From assembly GCA_028753945.1 (NCBI GenBank), contig JAPNXP010000001.1:12948501-13012500 (forward strand): a stretch of 64,000 nt of DNA, read 5' to 3'. The notes beneath the pieces were generated by a model that worked only from the letters and a program-made list of their open reading frames with translations, searched no databases and had not been told where the DNA came from. Shown here piece by piece: positions 1 to 12,100 of this stretch; within the stretch, counting starts at the first letter, position 1; the number at the start of each line of letters is the position of its first letter. The position numbers and the translations under genes were made by a program. The stretch is from Hexactinellida sp. DTS-2022 (taxonomy: Eukaryota; Porifera; Hexactinellida).

Positions 1-106
1 AAAAAATTCGATTTGACTATTAAGAATTTAAGACGTATGAGTTAGACTACATTATTAATTTAATAAATAAATATACAACATTCCTATATAACACTCCTTT
101 CACTAG

Positions 107-3100
107 GGAGGTTCGGGATTCCCAGGTGCCCCTGGCAGACCGGGATTCAATGGACAGAAGGTACGGTTATACAACAGCCCCATTATTCCCTGTGTGTATC
201 TATTTATAACTACTCTGTAGGGAGAATCAGGTAGACCTGGCCAAACAGGAGTAGACGGATCCCCGGGACCCCCTGGATACTTTGTTGTAAGTTAGGCACT
301 CATAGTAATACTATGAATAGTATAGTATAATAAATATTATAATATTGTGTTGCTTACTATAGTACAATAAACTCCCGTTATAACCACAGTAATACTATAG
401 TAGTATAGTGAACTCCCGTTATAACCAAGTTGGATATAACGAAATGACCGCTTATAATTAAATGGATATTTCACCCAGAGCGCCAAATGCATAATTATTA
501 TCCGCTTATAACGAATATCCGGATATAACGAATGAATTTACAGGTCCCAAGCACTTCGTTATAACGAGAGTTTACTGTTTAATTCATGAATTCACATAGG
601 CTGATGGTACTGGACAACTCAAGGGACCAGGTCTGCAGTTGAACATTCCCTGTCAAAAGGTACAGATTCTGACAAGCGTATTAAACGTAGCATGTTTAGA
701 TACATAATAACATTATTATATCTGTAGGGAGAAACAGGTTCAAAGGGACCCACAGGATCCCAGGGATCTAGAGGGCCTCCAGTAAGTTCATACATCATAT
801 TAGCACTTACTTATACATCTGTACATATACTTATACAGCAGTATATATATACAGTAAAACCTACCAAAGCGGCACCTCCGAGTAGCGGCAACCTCCGAGA
901 AGCGGCACAAAATCATTCTCCCGATGGGTGCCGCTTTGGGAGGTTTACCTGTATATACAACTGTCCATATATTCATACACTGCATATTTACTTATACTAT
1001 GCTTGTGTTGGATATTTGCTTATACATCATACTACTTACTTATACTACATCTATACATATATTCATACACTCTACTATTTATTTATACAGCAGTATATTT
1101 ACTTATATGTACAACTGTCCATATATACGTATACACATAATAACTGCTTGATTCTTAATCTATTACTATAGGGACAACCTGGGTCAGAGGGACCACCAGG
1201 AGATCAAGGATCCAGAGGTTTTCAGGTAAATTGAAGCATTCCAATACCACTTCATGTTGTTATGCAGGGTAATGACTTTAACATGTAATAACAGGGTTTG
1301 AGAGGATTATCCGGTCAAGTTGGAAATCAAGGAGACATTGGACCTCAGGTAAGTACACTCTGTTCTCTCTAATAGTCCACCAGTGGGCAAATGGCCAAAA
1401 GTGGACTATTAGAGAACATGGACTATTACAAATAAATAAATAGTTGATTTGGACAAGTAAACAAGTGGAATATTAGAGAAAACAGATTGTATAGTGAATG
1501 CAGGTTATCAATTGCATTGCTATTGTTAGGGACAACAAGGGAGACAGGGAGTACCAGGCCAACCAGGACCTCCAGGAAATATCGTAAGTTATATTATAAT
1601 AGTTAATAAAAATATGTAGGTCTAATTGTTTGCAAAATACAGTAAAGTTCGCATAATAACAAATCGCATTTTGCAAGAAATTTTCTGGTTATTGGTGAAT
1701 ATTACTATGCAAACTCTACTGTATTTGAAATAGTAATTGAATAAACTTAGTAAATATTATTTAACAAACAATCCGAAAAATAGTTTATCAGGAATACAAC
1801 TAGTATTTATGTAGCACATTTCATTCCCAATCAGTATATACAATAATTAGCAACTTTATATGTAGACGGTCTATTTCTAGACGGTCTATAAAAGCCCTAC
1901 AAACTAAACAAAAAATTTGTAGACTGTCTATAAATTTGTAGAACAAAAGCCCCTGCTCTCAATGGGCAATACTATTGTATATGTAAGAAAACCTGGTCAA
2001 GAAATAGACGGCCTATAAATAAGTTATTTCTACAAGAATTAACCATTAATTGTATAATATTTAGGGAGGACAAGGCTCGAGAGGTCGCCCCGGAACATTT
2101 GGCGCAAAGGGTCCGCCTGGGAACCCAGGAAATACCGGAGCAGCAGGGACCTCAGGAGAGTTTGGAGAAAAGGTATGTAAGGAGTAGTAACAGATGCACG
2201 TACAGTAGAAACCTGTTTTTCTAACTACTGTAGAACCTCGTTAAGACGAACACCAACTGACTGTAAAAATTTGCTTTATCCGGAGTTTGTATTAACCGGA
2301 GTAATATCCAATGAATAGCCGTTGTAGAGACCTGAATTTGTGGAATTGTTTGTTCATATTATCCGGAAATTCGTATAAACCGTGTTCGTGCTAACGAGGT
2401 TCTACTGTAATCGTTTTTTTCTAACTAAGATTTAGTCTAATGTGTTAGAAATTCCAATTTTGTTGTATTTCAATCGGTTTATTCTAACTATGTATTGGAT
2501 TTTTATTACCTTATTCCCACGCAAAGAATTGGTTAGAAAAAACCGAATTCGACTGTACTCATATATTAAGAACCGTTCAAACGTTACGTTGACCCATGGT
2601 ATTGTTACATGACGTTTGAACAGCCAATAGTTGTTACGATTAACTGAATTGTCTGTGTAGGGCGAGAAAGGAGAGGATGGAAATGTAGGATCGACAGGAG
2701 AACAGGTAAGTACCACATGTTGCACGCCATTAATTGTGAGTTATATTTAATCGCAAATTATGTAGGGTGAACCAGGTCCATTCGGTCCAACCGGCCCCTC
2801 AGGATTCCAGGGCATCAGGGGACCCCCAGGCCCCCCCGGTCCGTTCGGAGAGAAAGGAGAGAAGGGAGAGTTCGGCCCTACAGGGGCGCCAGGAAACTCA
2901 GGAAACTCCGGAACACCCGTGAGTTGAACTTAACTACTCATCCTATGTATAACCGTATTGCTTCGGATAATCGCCCGGCGCTTATTGTTTTCGTGAGCCA
3001 AAATTATCCAGAAATATTTTTGAAAATCAAGAAAATAATATCTAGGTCGTTTGTTAAGATACTCACCAATAGTATACATACCGAAGTGGCAAAAAATTAA

Positions 3101-6100
3101 TAGAATTACAATGATTCCAGTGATAAACTAATATGTTTAAATTCTATCATGCCATACAAATGTCATTTTTATTGACCCGGCGCTTATTCGGGGAATTCCT
3201 AATTATTAGTAGAGGGGCGCTTAATTTGGTGCCAGGTGTCTGGCATTACTTTCTGTAGAAATCCCTGCTTGGGTTGCGTACAAATTTTACATCTTTATAA
3301 AATTCCGCATCATTTAATTATACCGATTATGTATTATAGCTAACACCTTTAGGGTGCACTAAAAATTATATCTCATAATAAAGTGCCGGCCAAGATAATC
3401 TTAGATAAACCCCTGATTAGTAATTATGTTTAACGGGAATTCCAAAAATACCTTAGTATTTTGGGATTTTCTCTATGTCTATGTTCCAAAAATACTTTTA
3501 TCATTATTATCTCTGTATTTTCTCTATGTTTACCTGTACTGTGTAGGGTATATTGGGACAATCTGGAACTGAAGGCGACAAGGGAGGAAAGGTATGTTAA
3601 CCATCTATATACCTGTAGCCCCTGTAGGGTATGGCTATGACATTGTTAATGTATTGTCTCGTGTAGGGAGAACAAGGATCCGGCGGTCCAACCGGCCCAT
3701 CAGGCAGAGACGGGACACCTGTAAGTACTTAGTACATTAGTGTGCCTGAATATATCCGTTCCACTAAATATGATTACACAAATATTATAATTCCCTAGGG
3801 TACACAAGGTGACGAAGGTGGCAAAGGTTCTAAAGGAGAAAAGGTATTAATACTATAACATGCACCATAAGAGCTAACTCTACAGTATATTACGTCATAT
3901 GTCTATAGGGCCCTACCGGTAGAGGCGGGCCAGTCGGAATACGCGGACCTCCAGGAGAGAAGGTAAGGATAGGCACCCGCTGAATACCTCTCATTAGAGG
4001 CGTTAAGGCTGTATATAGGTGTGGCATTATGTACTACAGTGGATGGCGGTTATAAGAACATCGTAGGGAACTGCATACAATGTTCTTATAACCGGTGTTC
4101 TTATATCCGATATCTACTATAGTATAGTATTATAATCACTAGTAGATTTGTTGGGCACAAATTTTTGGATGCGGCATATGCCATAAGTGCCGCACTTACA
4201 TACACCTGACTTTGTTAGCAACATTACATTGAAATTAGATTGTGCAGCATTAAGTGTCAGTAATAAACTGACATTGCTGACAATGTCGTACAGTATAACC
4301 TGTATAATTCGACCCTCTATAATCCGGGATTCAGCAGAACCGACACTTTATTCGGACTATGCATTATAACTTACATAATCCGACAATTTGGCAATCCGAC
4401 AATTTTCCATATCCCAACGGGTGTCGGATTAGACAGGTTATACTGTATTATAATTATACATATTTGTTGTACGTTAAACCTGTATATAGGGTGCAAGAGG
4501 ACCATTTGGGCTCCTGGGACCTAAAGGCGCAAAGGTAAGTGTACCCCCGAGTATTCAGAGATTGTATTACTTGTATATCAATATTCCACAGGGGACAGAA
4601 GGTATTGAAGGGGCCAAGGGAGATAGGGGAAATAAAGGGAGTCAGGTAAGTAGAAACGCTGTGCATTAATTATATGCCAGTGATATCTATTCTACTTTTG
4701 TAGGGAATATTCGGAGAAACCGGAAGGCCAGGGAGAGATGGCTCTACTGGACCTAGAGTGAGTTATGATAAATACTAAGTTTATAATGCGATAGTCAAGT
4801 TGTAGCTAAATACTCAGTATAGGTTTAGACAAATGTGAATTTTAATGTTAGTAAAATGTGTAAGTAGTATGTTTGCAAATCAAAGTTGTAGAAAACATAT
4901 TTACGTATGATACGTACATCTAAACATGTAATAACAGAGAATATATTAAGCTAGTATTTATATAATTAAATATTCTAATGATTTCAAATGTTTCAAAGAG
5001 CTTATTAGAACTGTACAATGTTAGCCATTCATAATAAGTCGATTATGTAAAATAATTTTCAACATATATATATTTTGTTACCTATTTTATTTTAAATAAA
5101 TAAACAAGCTATACGTTTATTATACAAATTATTACAAACCACTAAATATAACACAGTATAAACTAACAACTATAAACAACATACTATATAATTATCACAG
5201 TATAAACAACACTATATAACACAGTATAAACTAACACACTATACAACAACAGTATAAACTAACACTACATAACAACAGTATAAACAACACTATATAACAC
5301 AGTATAAACTAACACACTATATAACAACAGTATAAACTAACACACTATATAACAACAGTATAAACTAATACTACATAACAACAGTATAACTAACACACTA
5401 CATTATAGGGTCAACCAGGAGTAGCAGGTCCCACAGGCAGCCCAGGTACCTCTGGAAGAGACGTGAGTTATCCTACTAGCATACACACATTATGACACCT
5501 CATAAGTTATAACTGAATACCCACAGGGACCTCCGGGAGAACAAGGGTACACAGGGAACCCAGGCTCTAAGGGATCCAGGGGACAGAACGGAATAAGAGG
5601 AGCTCTCGGACCGAAAGGAGATCGTGGTTTCAAGGTATGTAGATAGGAATGTGATTATGTACAGTAGTGTTCGCATAATAGCAAATTAGCAATATTGCTC
5701 TATTAGCAAGTTATTTCTTTCCCAAAGCAAGCAAGCATTTAATGTAACAAGCAAATTTAGTGCAAAATGCGACTTGCTATTAGGCGGGTACCACTGTAAA
5801 TAGGAATGTGACTATTTTAGAAATAAAGTAGAACTCGGGAATGGAAAATAAGTATGTATTATCCGAGTGTATGTACTAACCAAGTTTCCCCTACATATAA
5901 ATACATACTGCTTTATAAACTTGTTAAAAAAATTGTGGTACTTTATAACCTAATCTACAGTACTGTTTCATATTATTTCCTATAGGGACCCCCGGGCAGA
6001 GCTGGCGACCAAGGACCAGCCGGTTCATTGGTGAGTGCTATTCGTGCTATTAGCTCATAGTTCAATTTGTTGTTATTGACATGTGTGTCGTGTTATGTAG

Positions 6101-9100
6101 GGAGAGAGAGGTTCTAGAGGCAACCAAGGGGCACAAGGATCCGAAGGCCTAAAGGTATGTCAGCTAGTTACATTAACAATCATATGCTAGCTTACAACCG
6201 AATAACCGAATTGACTTAACCCATAGACGGCAGGGGCTTTTGGTCTACAAAATTTATAGGCGGCATACAACTTATTTGCTTATTTTGTATAGGTTATTAT
6301 AGACCGTCTATACACTGTCTAGTATCTACATACTTTGTATAAGCAAGCTCATATTAAGATGCTATATTGTATAAGGATATTAATATGCTATATTGTGTGT
6401 AGGGTGACAAGGGTGTGTCAGGAACCAGAGGATCGCAAGGAGAAGCTGTGAGTTAATCCTATACACAACAATGATAGCAGTTAGCCATTACACCCCTGTA
6501 TGTATTATGCACATGTGTAGGGACCTAAGGGTGTGTCAGGCACCACCGGAGAGCTGGGGCCCCCGGGGCAGAGCGGAGACACCGGGGAACAGGGGTCCAA
6601 GGGGGCAGTCGGGGAGAGAGGAGAATTCGTGAGTTCTGCTCAGTTAATAGCAACAACCCTATAGGATAGTTATTAGTTATACTAATCTCAATAACCCTAT
6701 AGGGCAGGAATGGTGTGGACGGATTGCAAGGCTCCACAGGTCCCAAAGGAGACAAGGTAAGCTATAGACAGTATGTAGTAAGGAACTGATATACCATATT
6801 GCTTTTAATAAGCGCACCAGCTCTTATTGTATTCGTGTGCCATATTTATCTTGAATTATTTGAATACCCCCAAAACTATATTTGGCGTGTTCTAATGGTT
6901 CTCAGTGACATTTAATATACAAAATAAATGTTATGACACTCCAGAGTCCAGTTAGTAACTATCATGTGTATTAATTTTACTATACCAATGTCATTTTAAT
7001 TTACCTGGCGCTTATTCGAAGCAATAAGTAAACGCAATACTGTAAATAGGATTTAATACTACAGTGGGTTCGGGTAATAGCAAGTCACATTATTGGGCGA
7101 CATTTGTTTGCAAAATCTAACTTCTATTAAATGAAAATAATTAATTTAATTAATTAATTAACTTTATTAATGAATTAATTAACCCGAATGAATCATTTAT
7201 TGTTTCATTAACTGTACTATTATAATGACAATATAGATTGCTATTAGGCACACACTATAGTTGCTATAACTTAATGTCTAATAGGGTAACAAAGGAGAGG
7301 GTGGCGCTCTAGGGAGCCAGGGAACCGAGGGCAGACCAGGCGTGGTTGGTATAAACGGTAGTCCGGGGCTACAAGGCACTGACGGACTGAAAGGAAATCT
7401 GGGACCCCAGGGCCCAGGGGGAGTGAGAGGACCACCGGTATGTTGCAAGTAATATACAGCTAACATACGTTAATTCGAACACTCAAGGGAAAAAAAATTT
7501 GGTCGAATTATCGAATTGATATTGTATGGGAGGGGCTTCCAAGGGAAAAATAAATTTGTTCGAATTAACAATTGTCGACTGTAGATTCAATATAATACTT
7601 ATACAGAGCTGAGTATTTTCTAATACGTAGTCAAAGAGCCAGGCTTACTCTAAATGACATTTTTTTACTATAAAAGTGACCTTTGTCAGTGCTTTCATTA
7701 ATACAGTGAACCCCGGAATAGCGGCCACTCCGATATTTCGAGCACTTTTTAAAGTCCCGTTTGAATTCAAATATTAGATATTAACATTAAAGTATTTCAC
7801 AATTACGGCGGGCCACTCCTAAATTACGGTCATTTATCGGTACCGATGGTGACCCTAATTCCGGGGTTCCACTGTATTAGAAACACGAGCTCTGTATAAG
7901 TTACCTCTAAATTAGATAATATATTTATTATCAATTTATGATTAGGGAGAGCTAGGGGCTACAGGTGTCTCTGGACCAAAGGGACTACAGGTTTGTTACA
8001 CGAATAGACCAATAAGCTTTACGACCGGATTGCTAACACTCCGCTGTATAGGGAGCTACCGGTAGAGACGGAGAGACAGGCCTCTCTGGGTCACAAGGCC
8101 AGCAGGTAAGCTACTATAGCTGCGCAACCGGTGCATAGGAATGTGTTAATGTGTCTGTAGGGAGAGAGAGGCGTAGCGGGCTCAGTGGGAGAGAGAGGAA
8201 ACACCGGATCTCTAGGGGTTTCGGGCAGCCCCGGTGTGAATGGGAATCTGGGAGAAATAGGGCTTAAGGGAGACAAGGGACAGAAGGGGAGAGAAGGAAA
8301 CCCAGGAGATTTAGGAGAGAGGGTAAGCACACTACGCTATTCGTGTTTCTATAGAAACTATACAGTGCAACCCAGTGTATTATACAGTCATTTGTATGGA
8401 CGCTCCTAATCCTGGTCTCATCCAATGTTACGGTATAGGAGAAGATTCCAAATTTTCGCGCTCCTAATTAAAATTTTCCTAATCATACTCCAAAAGGAGT
8501 GTCTCGCGTCCTGGATAATTCCTTAGTGCACCTTATTCTGAACTGTAGAATATCTTAACTTGTTTGACTGGTCCAAACGAGTTCGGATAACCAAGGTTGC
8601 AGTGTAATTAGATTGATTATTTCAAAATAAATTATAAGAACTGAGATTAATGCACTTGCATTCAATAGGGTTCTGGCGGGGCTCAAGGCGATGCCGGCAC
8701 AAGAGGGAATGACGGACAACCTGTGAGTTTATAAACTAACGCTTTTATTTCCCGATTTAACGCTCGATGCTATTCTATAGGGAGAGCCAGGGGTACAAGG
8801 CTCACCAGGATTACAGGGTACAAGAGGAGATAACGTAAGTCAGCATTCCTGAGCAACGGTTGGTTACTAGCATGGATGGTGTAGCTAACTACTTGTCACA
8901 TAGGGACCTCAAGGTGTTAAAGGAGATCAGGGTGTGCCAGGATCAAGCGGTACACCGGTACGTTAATAATACCATCTATAACAGGGTTCCCAACTGGGAC
9001 CGCGAGATATAATTAAAATAAATTTTTATAGCGAGATATTTGTAAATTGTATTAATATTTCTTGGGGTGAGCAAAAATGTTAGTAATACAGGTTTAATAT

Positions 9101-12100
9101 GTAGTACGTATAAACATAGTTTTGCTCTTTCTGTCATAATTTAGTAGTATTTTCTAAAGTATGTGAATTACGAGCTTAGCGAATGATTGTATATTATTTA
9201 ATGGGAGACCGCAAGACGTTCCCAAATTACCATATAGACCAAAATGCCATTATTTCAAAAAAGTTTGGGAACCACTGTCTATAAGTTATATATTACAGCG
9301 TAACAGTATAATTATGTTGTTGTATTTCATAGGGTGGCACAGGTGTTGGCGGACAGTCTGGAAGTGATGGGCCCAGAGGAGATGAAGTGAGTACTAAAGT
9401 TAGGCTATTTGTATCCCATGTGACGCATGCACTGTTGTAGGGAGTTAAAGGATTTAAAGGCTCAGAAGGAGTTACAGGCCCGTCGGGAGAAAAGGTAAGT
9501 ATTCCAATATACATTTTATAGTTATAGCCGTTAAAACCTTCGTAATGCAACATTTCAGAAATTTGACACCCTTGCTATGTCACGCTTCTTTTTTAATACA
9601 AAATACAATTACAAAAAGGATGGTCTGTCACACGTTAGTCATTGGTTACACATTGGTTAACCCCTGTCCCCTGAGAAGCGTCTTAACGTTTGAACTTTTC
9701 CCTTTCAGGCCACAAGCATTCTAACTAATGTAATTAGACATGCTGCAAACAAGCAATGTGTTTACAGTAAATATTGGATTTAACCACATCGGCTTTAGCG
9801 ACAAATCGATAATAACTACTGTTTTCGCTTGCCCAGAGGTCGGTAGCCGTATTTGAAGCCATTTCGGATATACCTAGTGGCCTATTAGCCTGCCAAAACG
9901 AGTGTCGTTAAATCCAATGTTCAATGTACAGTACACCCTGGGGACCAGCAAAAATGTTCACTTTTGAGAGTTGTTCTCTTTTCAAATCAATGGGAAAATT
10001 TTGGGGGGAGAAAAAGTGTTCATAATTTGGAGTTCATTTCTTGAAGGTGTTCACTTTTTTCACTGTTCACTTCAATACTGAATTACAGTAGAACTCAATT
10101 TCAGTAGAACCCTTTAATACGAAATTCCGATTAATATGAACACTATTTCAGTTCCTTTCAAAGCTATTACAATACAAACTACTGTATATTGGTTCCAATG
10201 TATACTGCATTATTATCCTATAACCGCTAGGGATCACCTGGAGCGGAAGGGTCCCCAGGAAACCAAGGGTTGATCGGTAGCAACGGCGAGACCGGCGCTC
10301 TCGGGGCAGACGGGCCGTCTGGGCCCCCCGGCGAGCAGGGAGATACCGGATTCACTGGCAGTGACGGAGACTCCGGACAGAAGGGAGAGAAGGGGGGACA
10401 AGGGGTACTGGGGCCCACGGGACTCAGAGGACAACTCGGAGATACGGTAAGAACACATTAGTCTTTTTAGTGTACCGACAATATAGCTGTAGTTATACGT
10501 AGTTCATAATACAACATCTTTAATAAATACTTCACCAAACTACTGATTAAGATACTATCATAAGTCTGTGTTATTTAAAGTGGTGTTCGCTTAATTAATT
10601 AACAGCAATTGCTCTATTAGCAAGCTATTTCCGGAGATTTTAATGTTAATTTTGTTCCTCTAATAGCAAATTCGCCTATAAACAAGCAATTTCGTACAAA
10701 AATGTGAACACCACTGTAGTATGATCCATTAACTCACACAGCTAACACAGCTAGCTAACACAGCTAATATACTAGGCTCAGTACCTAATGACATTCCCAC
10801 TGTAGGGCCCTGGCGGCGCCAAGGGCGACACCGGCCCGAGAGGGCCTAACGGGGCATCAGGAGCCCCCGGGACCCCAGGAGCGCCAGGACCGCTCGGCGA
10901 GGGCGGAGCTACCGGACCCCCGGGCCTACCGGGCCCTGCCGGGTCGGACGGAGACAGGGGAAATACAGGAGACCCAGGAGCCAACGGACAGCCGGGAGAT
11001 GACGGTATTCCAGGGGACTACGGACCCAAGGGTTTCAAGGGTAATGGGGGGCCCTCGGGACCACAGGGATCTAGGGTAGGACACTAACCATTATAAGCGT
11101 AAGGGTAGTTAGGTATTGCGTTATGCTGTTTGTTGTAGGGAGATCGTGGCTCAACTGGTGATGATGGCCCTAAGGGCGGAAAAGGTGCAAAGGTATGGAA
11201 CTGGTTGAATCAGTGATATATACAGTGAGCTCTCGTTATAACGAAGTGCTTGGGACCTGTAAATTCCTTGTTATATCCAACTTCGTTTTAATGGGAGTTC
11301 ACTGTATACCGTATTTCTTCGAATAAGCGCCGGGTCAATAAAAATTACATTGACATGAAAAAATTAAAACACATTAGTTGATCACTGGAGTGTAATTCCA
11401 TTGATTTTGGCAACTTCGGTAAGTATACTGTCGGTGAGAACCATTAGAACCGACCTAGATATAATTTTCTGGATTTTTCAAAAAAAATTCAGGATAATTT
11501 TTTGGCCCACGAAACAACAAGCGCCGGTGCGCTTATTCGAAGCAATACATTATACCTAAGTTATGTTGTACTACTTGTATTGTCTTGTTATTATAATTAC
11601 TACTATAATGTAGGGAGCAATAGGACCAGTTGGCCCCAATGGACCCTCGGGTGTTCAAGGAGAGAACGTAGGTTATCTGTTGTCACTGAGAGTATACTCT
11701 CTCTAATCGTATTGTATTGCAACATAGGGAGTACAAGGAGTGAAGGGAGATTCGGGATTCGCAGGTACCAAGGGCGAATCGGTAAGAACACACTCTTATG
11801 CATAACGGTATAATCTATTATATGTGAATATCTGTAGGGCGTAAACGGTGTTCAAGGAGACAAGGGTAATCGTGGATCATCAGGACCACCTGTAAGTTAA
11901 CGTTAGAAAGTAGAAAGTGAAATATGTTTAATCGCATGTGATTGTTTAGGGCCCGGGTGGACCCGATGGTAACCAAGGAGAACAAGGAAACAGAGGACCC
12001 AAGGTACCTATAATGCTATGTACAGTATAACCTCGTTAGTACCAACACCAGGGGACCGTCGAAATGCGTTTGTCTTATTCGGAATTCGTTTAACCAATTC

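Noticed and set aside
6525-11000. Proline-rich minus-strand open frames across the collagen exons
   Set aside because: They are antisense shadows of Gly-X-Y codons; the plus strand has splice sites and uninterrupted Gly periodicity.
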